Shown piece by piece: positions 16,593-24,595 of a DNA stretch of 64,000 nt. Each line of letters begins with the position of its first letter. The stretch's first letter is position 1. Made by a program: the position numbers and the translations under genes. The DNA lies in contig JAFZNO010000013.1 in NCBI GenBank assembly GCA_017552985.1, positions 144,061-208,060 of the forward strand, read 5' to 3'. Source of the stretch: Lachnospiraceae bacterium. Its GTDB lineage: Bacteria > Bacillota > Clostridia > Lachnospirales > Lachnospiraceae. A model generated the notes under the pieces. It was given only the letters and a program-made list of their open reading frames with translations. It ran no database searches and was not told the origin of the DNA.

Positions 16593-16622
16593 TCTAATCA
16601 CCTCCCTTCAGCGTTCATTCCT

Positions 16623-16835
16623 TCAGATTGCGAACTGTTTGTGTTCGTAATCCTTAAGCCATCTCCCCAATGCCTGTTCCGTAACGAAATACCTCTTCCC
16701 GATACAGATTGAGGGAAATGCCTTGGATCTCATAAGCGCATAAGCCGTATCTCTCCCGATTTTTAGCCTTCTGCTGAGATCCTTCACCGTCAAAAGCTCC
16801 GTGTACTCATTGTCGCTTTCAAAGCCTTCTTTCAT
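16623..16835 (-). CDS. xis: Excisionase, MerR-like HTH
   Basis: A 70-residue winged-helix DNA-binding protein (LLTVKDLSRRLKIGRDTAYALM then GKRYFVTEQALGRWL), the size and form of excisionases next to integrases. AGGAGG is five bases before the ATG. It directs the integrase toward excision and probably shares a transcript with it. Confidence 0.88.
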   Translation of the reverse strand: MKEGFESDNEYTELLTVKDLSRRLKIGRDTAYALMRSKAFPSICIGKRYFVTEQALGRWLKDYEHKQFAI

Positions 16836-16842
16836 GTAGTCC

Positions 16843-16985
16843 TCCTTTCGTAATTTCTGCGTTTACGATTTCAAGACCATCATAGCATTCTTTTTCGTCT
16901 TTGTCAATACTTCGTATTTCTGATATTTACGAAATAAGTTTATATTTTTCTGTTTCATTTTCATCGAATTCGTGATAATATATTT
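16843..16985. promoter_or_regulatory. Divergent control region, xis-int and repressor
   Basis: Several TTCGTA/TACGAA words are arranged as dyads: TCGTAA with TTACGA near 16848-16867, and TTCGTATTT with TTTACGAAAT near 16912-16933. Related TTTACGA/TCGTAAA pairs recur at 17575 and 17613. These are candidate operators of the XRE repressor. Confidence 0.5.
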
Positions 16986-17024
16986 ATGAATATCGGAAAT
17001 TTTGTTTTTACTAAAGGAGGACAT

Positions 17025-17504
17025 ATGAGCGACGGTCAGAATCTTAAAAGAATTTTGGATGAAAAGAATACAAATGTGAGAAAAATAGCCAAACTAACCG
17101 GCATTAGCGCAACGACGCTCTATTCTGCCATTCAAAAGGATACTCACATACGTTTTGATAATGCCTTGCGTTTGGCGAACGCACTTGGCGTGGATGTCGA
17201 TGAGATATGCACCTCTGTTCCCTTTTCCGGAGACATACAAAAAGAGGAGATTTATCCATCCGTGCCCGAATGGCTAGGTTCGCTAGACGAAACAAGAGTT
17301 AAATCATATACCAAGTATTCGCTATATCCGCTGATGATGCTGTATGGTCCCGTAGCCATGTCAGACGTAGACTATCTGTTGACTTCATTTTATCAGCTTG
17401 ATGATGAGGCCAGGCAGGAGATCATTGCAACCATAAAACTCAAACTGCAATTTCACAGGGATTCTGAAAGAGCGGAACAGGTAAAACAAATCAAAAAATG
17501 GTAA
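17025..17504 (+). CDS. XRE-family repressor
   Basis: A 159-residue protein with an N-terminal helix-turn-helix (LKRILDEKNTNVRKIAKLTG then SATTLYSAIQKD) and an acidic C-terminal half of unknown fold. It is transcribed away from xis-int and likely keeps the element quiescent. AGGAGG lies four bases before the ATG at 17025; the frame from 16986 extends into the control region without a ribosome site. Confidence 0.87.
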   Translation: MSDGQNLKRILDEKNTNVRKIAKLTGISATTLYSAIQKDTHIRFDNALRLANALGVDVDEICTSVPFSGDIQKEEIYPSVPEWLGSLDETRVKSYTKYSLYPLMMLYGPVAMSDVDYLLTSFYQLDDEARQEIIATIKLKLQFHRDSERAEQVKQIKKW

Positions 17505-17512
17505 TTCTTTTA

Positions 17513-17542
17513 TTACCTATATGTTACCTATTTTTTACCTAT
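17513..17542. repeat. Three TTACCTAT direct repeats, 11-bp period
   Basis: TTACCTAT occurs at 17513, 17524 and 17535, exactly one DNA turn apart, between the repressor and the attachment core. This is the arrangement of integrase or excisionase arm sites. Confidence 0.6.
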
Positions 17543-17566
17543 CATGCCTTAAAAAACCTGTTTTAA

Positions 17567-17626
17567 CCCCAGATTTACGAATTTCGTTACTGTTTTTTCC
17601 GGTTTCGTACAGTCGTAAATTTGGGG
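17567..17626 (+). terminator. Inverted repeat / terminator after repressor
   Basis: CCCCAGATTTACGA (17567-17580) and TCGTAAATTTGGGG (17613-17626) are almost perfect arms about a 32-base loop, followed by TTTTTATTTT. Confidence 0.55.
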
Positions 17627-17683
17627 TTTTTATTTTACTTCTAATGCTTAAAAACCTTATTTTACGGGCTTTTCAGACATCGA

Positions 17684-17710
17684 AAAGGGAGCTGAACATC
17701 AGCTCCCTTT
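17684..17710 (-). terminator. Element-borne tRNA-Gln terminator
   Basis: AAAGGGAGCTGA and TCAGCTCCCTTT arms followed by TTTTCG on the minus strand, abutting the tRNA 3' end. The element supplies this terminator; the original one lies at 5317-5340. Confidence 0.8.
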
Positions 17711-17758
17711 AGCAGCGCTACAAGGATTCGAACCTTGAAAATGACGGAGTCAGAGTCC
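17711..17758 (-). repeat. Right attachment-site core within tRNA-Gln
   Basis: This 48-base core matches 5342-5388 with one indel. The match covers the tRNA from the anticodon stem to the 3' end, so integration kept the tRNA intact. Confidence 0.9.
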
Positions 17759-17785
17759 GTTGCCTTACCGTTTGGCGATAGCGCT
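17713..17785 (-). tRNA. tRNA-Gln (CUG)
   Basis: 73 bases folding with acceptor AGCGCTA/TAGCGCT, D stem GCC/GGC, anticodon stem ACGGA/TCCGT with loop CTCTGAC (anticodon CTG), T arm CAAGG-TTCGAAT-CCTTG and discriminator G. CCA is not encoded. It is the integration target of the element to its left. Confidence 0.95.
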
Positions 17786-17891
17786 ATAAGTATTCATCAA
17801 GTAGTCGTTCGAACGGCTACTTGATGAATTATACACTAGTTGTTTTGAAAATGCAAGCCCTAATTTAAAGATTTTTTCTATCCGGACCAGA

Positions 17892-20006
17892 CTATACCTC
17901 GAAGATCAGGTCGCCGTAGGTCGGCATGGGCCATACGGACTTGTCGACAAGCATTTCGAGTGCGTCCACGGGGGCGCGGAGGGCTGCCATGGCAACAAAT
18001 ACCTGATCCTTGTAGTAGAAGGCTTTTTCCTTCTCGTCTTTCACGGTTGCCGCCTCTGCCACCTTTTTCTCAAGCGCATGCACTGCTTCCCTTGCCTGGG
18101 CAAGCAGTCCGGAAACCTCCTGCAGCATTTCGATCTGAACGGTCGCGTCGGTCACGCCTGCTGCCTTCACGCTCGTCACGGCATCCGCCAGAGTCTTCAC
18201 GTATCCGTTTACGGCGGGAAGAATCTGCTTCTTTGCCATGTCGATCATGGTCAGGGCCTCGATGTTGATGGTCTTGGAGTAGGTTTCGTACAGGATCTCC
18301 TCGCGGGATTCCAGCTCCGTGCGGGTAAAGATTCCAAACTTCTCAAACAGCGCGATGGACTTCTCCGTGGTCAGCGCACAGGACGCCTCCACCATGGATT
18401 TGATGTTGGGAAGGCCACGTCTTTCCGCCTCCTTCACCCATGCTTCGGAATAGCCGTCACCGTTGAAGATGATGCGCTGATGCTCAGTCATGTATTCCTT
18501 GATAAGGTCATGAACGGCAATGTCAAAGTCCTCTGCCTTTTCCAGGCGGTCAGCCGCGTCGCAGAAGGCTTCTGCCACGATGGCATTCAATACGACGTTG
18601 GCATCCGCAACGGAATCGGAACTACCCACGCTACGGAATTCAAATTTATTACCGGTAAATGCAAAAGGTGAGGTACGGTTTCTGTCGGTGGCGTCGCGGT
18701 CCATGTTGGGAAGCGTCGAAACGCCGGTCTCCAGCTTACCGCCCTGCAGTGCCCTTGCGGCAACGCCAGTCTCCACAAGCTGCTGTACCACGTCCTCAAG
18801 CTGTTCGCCAAGGAACATGGAAATGATGGCGGGCGGCGCCTCGTTGGCACCAAGTCTGTGATCGTTTCCTACGTCGGCAGCACTTTGACGCAACAGGTCG
18901 GCATGGGTGTCAACGGCCTTCATGATGCAGGCGAGCACCAACAGGAACTGAATGTTCTCGTTCGGGGTGTCGCCGGGATCGAGCATGTTCACGCCGTTAT
19001 CCGTGGTCAGGGACCAGTTGTTGTGCTTACCGGAACCGTTCACGCCTGCGAAGGGCTTCTCGTGAAGCAGGCAGTTCAAACCGTGACGGACGGCAACCTT
19101 CTTCATGGTCTCCATGATGATCTGGTTGTGGTCCACGGCAATGTTTGCGGTCTCATAGATGGGTGCAAGCTCATGCTGTGCAGGCGCAACCTCATTGTGC
19201 TGCGTCTTGGCCGTAACGCCAAGCTTCCAAAGCTCAACGTTGAGGTCCTTCATAAAGGCGCCGATGCGCTCGCGGATCGTACCAAAGTAATGATCCTCAA
19301 GCTCCTGTCCCTTGGGTGCGGGTGCGCCAAAGAGCGTGCGTCCTGCAAAGATCAGGTCCTCGCGCTTTAGGTAATTTTCATGATCCACCAGGAAGTATTC
19401 CTGCTCAGGTCCCACGCTGGGCGTGACCTTGGTGGCCTCCGTATTTCCAAAGAGTCTAACGATTCTGATGGCCTGCTGGCTGATCGCTTCCATGGAACGC
19501 AGAAGCGGCGTCTTCTTGTCCAACGCCTCTCCCTTATAGGAACAGAAAGCCGTGGGAATGCAAAGGATGATGCCTGCTGCACTGTCCTTTAAGAATGCGG
19601 GGGACGTAATGTCCCAAGTGGTGTAGCCTCTCGCCTCGAAGGTGGAACGAAGTCCGCCGGAGGGGAAGGAGGATGCATCCGGTTCGCCCTTGATCAGCTC
19701 TTTTCCGGAAAACTCCAAGAGCATTTTTCCATCCGCGTCGGGATGGGTCACAAATGCGTCATGCTTTTCCGCCGTGATGCCGGTGAGGGGCTGGAACCAG
19801 TGTGTGTAATGGGTTGCCCCATTCTCTACGGCCCAATCCTTCATGGCCTTTGCCACGACGTCAGCCGTTGCAAGCGACAACTCGCCGCCCTGTTCCATGA
19901 CTCTGCGCACTTCCTTGTACACGTTCTTAGGAAGCCGCTCTCTCATCTTGGTCAGGGTAAAGACTTTACTGCCAAAGATCTCGTCGACTTTCAAAATCTC
20001 GCTCAT
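17892..20006 (-). CDS. glnN: Type III glutamine synthetase
   Basis: A 704-residue enzyme that makes glutamine from glutamate, ammonia and ATP. Length and motifs fit the GSIII class: FQPLTGITAEKHDAF near residue 80, VGPEQEYFLVD near 210, EVAPAQHELAPIYE near 260, FAGVNGSGKHNNWS near 310, and NRTSPFAFTGNKFEFR near 435. GSIII forms large double-ring assemblies and is common in Clostridia and Bacteroidetes. Four candidate starts cluster at the N-terminus; AAAGGA is best spaced for the ATG at 20006 (MSEILKVDE). It is apparently a single-gene unit. Confidence 0.96.
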   Translation of the reverse strand: MSEILKVDEIFGSKVFTLTKMRERLPKNVYKEVRRVMEQGGELSLATADVVAKAMKDWAVENGATHYTHWFQPLTGITAEKHDAFVTHPDADGKMLLEFSGKELIKGEPDASSFPSGGLRSTFEARGYTTWDITSPAFLKDSAAGIILCIPTAFCSYKGEALDKKTPLLRSMEAISQQAIRIVRLFGNTEATKVTPSVGPEQEYFLVDHENYLKREDLIFAGRTLFGAPAPKGQELEDHYFGTIRERIGAFMKDLNVELWKLGVTAKTQHNEVAPAQHELAPIYETANIAVDHNQIIMETMKKVAVRHGLNCLLHEKPFAGVNGSGKHNNWSLTTDNGVNMLDPGDTPNENIQFLLVLACIMKAVDTHADLLRQSAADVGNDHRLGANEAPPAIISMFLGEQLEDVVQQLVETGVAARALQGGKLETGVSTLPNMDRDATDRNRTSPFAFTGNKFEFRSVGSSDSVADANVVLNAIVAEAFCDAADRLEKAEDFDIAVHDLIKEYMTEHQRIIFNGDGYSEAWVKEAERRGLPNIKSMVEASCALTTEKSIALFEKFGIFTRTELESREEILYETYSKTINIEALTMIDMAKKQILPAVNGYVKTLADAVTSVKAAGVTDATVQIEMLQEVSGLLAQAREAVHALEKKVAEAATVKDEKEKAFYYKDQVFVAMAALRAPVDALEMLVDKSVWPMPTYGDLIFEV

Positions 20007-20085
20007 TCCCATCATTCCTTTCAAAAACCTTAATCAACATGCGATTATTTTATACTCTATTGTTAGATTGGTCAATCCATTTTTT

Positions 20086-21264
20086 TCATCGCATAAAAAA
20101 GCCTTCGCCCGCCACCAGGCGCACGAAGAAATATAATCCGCACCAAAGATGCCAGCCATAGACGCAAACGCAGGCCATCTTCACCAAAAGCCATCCTTTC
20201 GTCTGCTTCATCTGCATGCATTTCACGCTGCACAGGGCAAAGAGCAAAAACAGGCAAAAGCCATAGCCCCAAAGGAAATTGCCATCCACGGACCTGCTGC
20301 CGTTTTCCACCAGGCAAAGGGCCTCCAGGAATCCAAGTGCCGTCATGCCCAGGATAAACTGATATTGCCGCTCCTTCCAATCCCAAAGGGCCGTCGCAGC
20401 AACCACCAGAATGCAAAACAGCGCGGAACAGATCACGGCGAGCTTGGGGATCGCCGCATGTAAGGAGAAGGAATACCAAGGCTGGAAACCAATGCCGTTC
20501 CCCGTATCCTCCCCAAAGAGCACGGCATTCTGCCACAGGATCACCAGACCGCTGGGAAGAAGGGCCGAGCCAAAGATCAAAATCTTCGAAAACGGAACCT
20601 TGCGGAAAAGATCCACGAGTAAATAAATGCCCATGATGGGCGAAAATGCCACGAGAAAGCTGGGCTTGATGCCGGTACAAAGCACGTTCATGAGCATGAA
20701 CGTGACCCATTCCTTTACGGAAAGGCCTTTATCATAGTGATCAGCCAGCTTGAAATAATACCAGATCGTGATCACGGCAACCAGCTTCATGCAAAGGTAA
20801 GTCGAGTTGTGCCACACGTTGGGCGACTGATAACTGACGTAGCGGAATTCACCCACAAAGGAAAGAAACGCGGGCATCACCAGGTTTAAGCTCAGCGCCA
20901 GTCCAAGCGTCTGCCAGGTCTTCTCCTTTTCTTTTGCAAAAAGGCAGACCAGATTCTCCGTCGCGTAGACGGTCAAGGTGCTGACCACCGCCAAAAAGAG
21001 CGCGATGCCAATGGTGCTTCCGCCGCAGATCCAGCTTAAGATCTGGTAGGCATAGGCCGTAAAGCTGTAATACCAGTGATCCTCCAGCACCATGCTGATA
21101 TGGAGTGGCAGATCCGACTGATAGGGAATGTTGCCCTCCACGGTCAGGTCCGCGATGGACTGGTGATAATACAGCCAAAGGCACGCCGCGCCGTAGATCG
21201 CAACGATCGCATGCGCAATCCACCGAAACGTTATGCTGTTGTTCCTGCTGCCTTCACGGTTCAT
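20086..21264 (-). CDS. Polytopic membrane protein, unknown
   Basis: A 392-residue protein with about nine to ten hydrophobic spans and an extracytoplasmic loop after the first span (NIPYQSDLPLHISMVLEDHW). The first-loop acidic residue and overall layout recall GT-C type polyprenol glycosyltransferases, but no firm motif supports this. It lies 24 bases downstream of trhP and may be co-transcribed with it. Confidence 0.75.
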   Translation of the reverse strand: MNREGSRNNSITFRWIAHAIVAIYGAACLWLYYHQSIADLTVEGNIPYQSDLPLHISMVLEDHWYYSFTAYAYQILSWICGGSTIGIALFLAVVSTLTVYATENLVCLFAKEKEKTWQTLGLALSLNLVMPAFLSFVGEFRYVSYQSPNVWHNSTYLCMKLVAVITIWYYFKLADHYDKGLSVKEWVTFMLMNVLCTGIKPSFLVAFSPIMGIYLLVDLFRKVPFSKILIFGSALLPSGLVILWQNAVLFGEDTGNGIGFQPWYSFSLHAAIPKLAVICSALFCILVVAATALWDWKERQYQFILGMTALGFLEALCLVENGSRSVDGNFLWGYGFCLFLLFALCSVKCMQMKQTKGWLLVKMACVCVYGWHLWCGLYFFVRLVAGEGFFMR

Positions 21265-21288
21265 AAGCTACGTTTTCCTTTTCACAAG

Positions 21289-22791
21289 CTAGTTGGCATC
21301 CTGCCTCAGCACGTCGCCTTCTTCCACGTCCACCGTCCGGAAGGAGACGTCATCCACCAGCCATACCCAAATCTTCTGCTTTGCGTGAGGAGCGCTTTCC
21401 ATGGGTTCCAATTCCTCATTGTAGATGGCGCCGACCCGTACGGAAAGATCGCGCCCGTCACGCTTCATGATCTCGATATGGTCGCCCACGCAGAATTTGT
21501 TGCGCTGCGTGATCCGGATCAATTCCAGGAAACCGGTAAGGCGCTGTTCCCTGTGGCCTGCTTCGGCCGATGCGTCTTCCTCCGTCGGTTCCCCGTCTGC
21601 CGGCATCTCCATCCACGCCAGCGTCTCCGCCTCCAGCTGCGCCTGGATCCAAGGTAGGTTCTCTCCCTTTTCATAATCCTTCGTCAGGTCGCTTAGGATC
21701 GCCATTTTCTCTTCCACGATCCCCAGGTAAATTGACTCGCTGACGTAGGTGCTGTTGTCATAAATTTGATTCTCAGAAGTGGGCTTTCCAAAGTAAAAAC
21801 CCGTGGAATACTGACGATAGGTACATTTCGCGATCTCGGCGCGGTACCAGTCCAGATTTTTCTGATAAATCTCCTCGCCAAGGAAATAATCGTCGATGGC
21901 CTTGCGATAGGTTCTTGTCACGGATGCCACGTAGAGCGCCGTCTTCATGCGTCCCTCGATCTTAAAGCTGTCGATCCCGGCCGCGATCATCTCCGGCACG
22001 TGCTCGATCATGCAAAGATCCTTGGAATTAAAGAGGAACGTACCCCTTTCGTTTTCAAAAACGGGAAGATACTCTCCCGGCCTGCTCTCCTCCATCACCG
22101 CGTATTTCCAGCGGCAGGGGTGCGTGCAGTTCCCTTGATTGGCATCCCTTCCCGTAAAATAATTGCTCAAAAGGCATCTTCCGGAATAGGAAATGCACAT
22201 GGACCCGTGAATAAAGCTCTCGATCTCCATCTCTTCGGGAATGCGGTCGCGGATCTCGCGGATCTCCTGAAGCGACAGCTCCCGCGCGCTCACCACGCGC
22301 TTTGCGCCCAGCTTCCACCAGAAAAGATAGGTCTCGTAATTTGTGTTGTTGGCCTGGGTCGACACGTGGATCTCACAATCCGGCCAAACCTCCCGCGCGA
22401 TCATAAACATGCCGGGATCTGAGATGATCAAAGCGTCTGGCTGCGCCGTCACGGGATCCTGCACCGCATTGGGGCAATCTTCGCACGATGCGGCATTCGC
22501 CGGAACGTACTTCAAGTCCCGGAGCGCCGCAAAGTATTCCCGTGCTTCCTCCAAGTCCTCATTATGTGCCAGAATGTTTGCCGTCACGTAGACCTTCACG
22601 CCATGCTCATGCGCGAACGCGATTCCCTCCGCCATGTCTTCCATGGAAAAGTTCTTCGCCTTCGCCCGGAGGCTGAAAACCTCCCCTCCGACGTATACCG
22701 CGTCCGCCCCGTACAGAACTGCCGTCTTTAACACCTCAAGGCTGCTGGCCGGTATCAGCAATTCGGGTTTTTTACCATTTCTCACTATCAT
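21289..22791 (-). CDS. trhP: U32-family tRNA uridine hydroxylase TrhP
   Basis: A 500-residue peptidase-U32-family protein that takes part in forming 5-hydroxyuridine at tRNA wobble position 34 from prephenate-derived chemistry. The family signature is clear: ELLIPASSLEVLKTAVLYGA at the N-terminus, SFIHGSMCISYSGRCLLSNY near residue 200, and GNCTHPCRWKY. Cys residues in these motifs bind an iron-sulfur cluster in the family. A Cys-containing insertion (NAASCEDCPNA) sits near residue 100. TrmR, which methylates the product, is encoded just upstream, with one small gene between. AGGA lies six bases before the ATG. Confidence 0.9.
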   Translation of the reverse strand: MIVRNGKKPELLIPASSLEVLKTAVLYGADAVYVGGEVFSLRAKAKNFSMEDMAEGIAFAHEHGVKVYVTANILAHNEDLEEAREYFAALRDLKYVPANAASCEDCPNAVQDPVTAQPDALIISDPGMFMIAREVWPDCEIHVSTQANNTNYETYLFWWKLGAKRVVSARELSLQEIREIRDRIPEEMEIESFIHGSMCISYSGRCLLSNYFTGRDANQGNCTHPCRWKYAVMEESRPGEYLPVFENERGTFLFNSKDLCMIEHVPEMIAAGIDSFKIEGRMKTALYVASVTRTYRKAIDDYFLGEEIYQKNLDWYRAEIAKCTYRQYSTGFYFGKPTSENQIYDNSTYVSESIYLGIVEEKMAILSDLTKDYEKGENLPWIQAQLEAETLAWMEMPADGEPTEEDASAEAGHREQRLTGFLELIRITQRNKFCVGDHIEIMKRDGRDLSVRVGAIYNEELEPMESAPHAKQKIWVWLVDDVSFRTVDVEEGDVLRQDAN

Positions 22792-22840
22792 CAGTAATCC
22801 TTCTTCTCTCTGACGTTAAACAGGTTTTCCCTGCCAGGCG

Positions 22841-23170
22841 TCAGCAAAACTCTACGTCATTGAAATTAATGCTTTCGTACTCTTCCGTATCACCGGTAGC
22901 GTCGATCTCTACGTAGAAGGTATCGTCAAACGTAATGATCTCACCCGTACAAGTTGCGGTGCTGTCGCTGATAAGCTCGTCACAAGCCTCACTGTATTCA
23001 TCCTCATCCCCGTACTCACTGCAGGCGATGACCTTCGTAACCGTGCAAGGCACGTACTCTCTCTCATCCACGATCTGAGCGGCATTCGCTCCGACCTCAG
23101 GCTTTTCGATCCAAAGGATCCAATCATCGTATTCAGAAGCAAGTCCACCAACAATTTCTTTCGTATTCAT
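22841..23170 (-). CDS. Small acidic protein, unknown
   Basis: A 109-residue strongly acidic protein (EYGDEDEYSEACDELISDS, then VEIDATGDTEEYESINFNDV) with a strand-rich look and four Cys. No family recognised. AGGAGG is correctly placed. Its position between trmR and trhP suggests co-transcription, but no role can be read from sequence. Confidence 0.75.
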   Translation of the reverse strand: MNTKEIVGGLASEYDDWILWIEKPEVGANAAQIVDEREYVPCTVTKVIACSEYGDEDEYSEACDELISDSTATCTGEIITFDDTFYVEIDATGDTEEYESINFNDVEFC

Positions 23171-23213
23171 GTTTAAGTTCCTCCTTTTATTTATGACAAA
23201 GTCTCCTTGGACT

Positions 23214-23858
23214 TCAGTCTAGCTTGGTTGTCAGCGTGATTCCGTCACCCACGGGCAGGATCACGGTCTCCAGTCCCGGCGCGTGCTTGAGTTCATAAAG
23301 GTACTCCCGCATTCTCGCGTGGGTCGTGCGTTTGCGGCGCTCCAGTGCAAAGCGCGACTCGATGACGTCGCCGTCCTGCAGCACGTTATCGGAAAGGAGC
23401 AGTCCTCCAGGCGCCAAAAGCCGCAGCACGTCTGGCAGGAAGGCCAGATACTGCCCTTTGGCCGCATCCATAAAGATCAGGTCATAGGGCCCCTCAAGAT
23501 CCTTTAGGATCTCCGCCGCGTCGCCCTCCAACAGGGTGATCTTCCCTTCCTTCCCGAATTTGCGGAAGTTTTCCTTCGCAATGGGAATCCGCTTTTCATA
23601 TTTCTCGATGGTCGTGATCTTGCAATCCTCAGGCGCGTATTCGCTCATTAAAATTGCAGAAAAGCCGATGGCCGTCCCGACTTCCAGGATGCTCTTCGGC
23701 TTTACGTATTTCAATAAAAATCTAAAAAAGCTCTGTAACGGCTTTCTGATGATCGGTACGTCCCCTGCGATCGCCTCTTTTTCCAGTTCATCTAAATAGG
23801 GAGGATTCCCCGGATCCATGGAATCTATAAACGTTGCCATTCTGGGATCGATGATCAT
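23214..23858 (-). CDS. trmR: tRNA 5-hydroxyuridine methyltransferase
   Basis: A 214-residue class I SAM-dependent O-methyltransferase (YrrM type). Motif I is ILEVGTAIGFSAILM near residue 58, an acidic ribose-binding residue follows in TTIEKYEKR, and YDLIFMDAAKGQY near residue 127 carries the metal-binding Asp. It converts 5-hydroxyuridine made by TrhP to 5-methoxyuridine at tRNA position 34. The start overlaps the stop of the mltG-like gene in ATGA. The order matches the yrrK-yrrO locus of Bacillus subtilis. Confidence 0.9.
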   Translation of the reverse strand: MIIDPRMATFIDSMDPGNPPYLDELEKEAIAGDVPIIRKPLQSFFRFLLKYVKPKSILEVGTAIGFSAILMSEYAPEDCKITTIEKYEKRIPIAKENFRKFGKEGKITLLEGDAAEILKDLEGPYDLIFMDAAKGQYLAFLPDVLRLLAPGGLLLSDNVLQDGDVIESRFALERRKRTTHARMREYLYELKHAPGLETVILPVGDGITLTTKLD

Positions 23859-24241
23859 TCGTCTCCCTCCTCATGCCCGGCCATGACCGCAAACATGTCC
23901 TCCGCCGTCATGGTGGAACGGAGCACGTAAGTTCCGGCTTTTATGTCCTTCCGGTATTCCGAACAATAGTACTGAAGGATAAAGAGCCATTTGTCCCGGA
24001 TCAGCCCCTTCGCCTCCAAAAGCTCGCCCAAGGAACGGGGGGATACTTCCTCGCCAATGGTGATGGTGATGCTCTTTCCATCTCCCGTTTCAGGATCCGT
24101 GACCGCTTGCTCCTTAAATACCCGCAATCCGTATTCATTAAACTTGATGGCATATTTATTAATAAATAAAAGCGCCACGGCGACCATGCCGGCAAGGATC
24201 AAAAAACGAAGCATGCCGAACAAAAGATTGTCTCTTTTCAT
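23855..24241 (-). CDS. Short MltG-like membrane protein, no catalytic domain
   Basis: A 128-residue protein with one N-terminal membrane span (residues 10-27) and a LysM-like domain resembling the start of endolytic transglycosylase MltG (IGEEVSPRSLGELLEAKGLI, then KAGTYVLRSTMTAEDMFAVM). The 200-residue YceG catalytic domain is absent; the gene ends normally and is coupled to trmR. The locus position is that of mltG. Short versions like this appear to be common in Lachnospiraceae, so it may be a regulator of peptidoglycan synthesis, not an enzyme. Confidence 0.82.
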   Translation of the reverse strand: MKRDNLLFGMLRFLILAGMVAVALLFINKYAIKFNEYGLRVFKEQAVTDPETGDGKSITITIGEEVSPRSLGELLEAKGLIRDKWLFILQYYCSEYRKDIKAGTYVLRSTMTAEDMFAVMAGHEEGDE

Positions 24242-24271
24242 AAAAACTTACTCCTTAATGCCTTTTGTGCC

Positions 24272-24592
24272 TTATTCGAAGTCAATTCGTCCGACCAGGC
24301 GGTTTTCCACGTCCTGTACCATGCGGCAAAACGCCAGCTCTGCCGCCAGGAAATCGGAAACCAGGGGATCATCCCGGAACGTCTGATATTCCCTCTGAAA
24401 TTGCTCCATTTTGTCAAAAGCATAGTCCGGACTCTGCTGTAATTCATAATTGCGCATGCGGAACTCATCGATCTGACGCTTTAGGTCAGGATACTGTTTC
24501 ACTTGATCCAGCTTGCTTTTGTATTCTTGATAAATGTCTGAGTTTAGCAAAGCGTCTGCCAGGGCCTCCGCCGCCTCCTCTACCTGGTTCAT
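24272..24592 (-). CDS. YlbF/YmcA-family regulator
   Basis: A 106-residue all-helical protein of the YlbF/YmcA group (AEALADALLNSDIYQEYKS, then DDPLVSDFLAAELAFCRMVQ). In Bacillus, YlbF and partners modulate RNase Y-dependent RNA maturation. Here it directly follows RNase J, three bases after its stop, supporting an RNA-decay role. GGAGG overlaps the end of the RNase J gene. Confidence 0.88.
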   Translation of the reverse strand: MNQVEEAAEALADALLNSDIYQEYKSKLDQVKQYPDLKRQIDEFRMRNYELQQSPDYAFDKMEQFQREYQTFRDDPLVSDFLAAELAFCRMVQDVENRLVGRIDFE

Positions 24593-24595
24593 TGC

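Noticed and set aside
20072-20710. 212-codon frame overlapping the polytopic membrane gene
   Set aside because: Same strand but a shifted frame with Gly/Arg-rich composition and no ribosome site; the membrane-protein frame has coherent hydrophobic spans.
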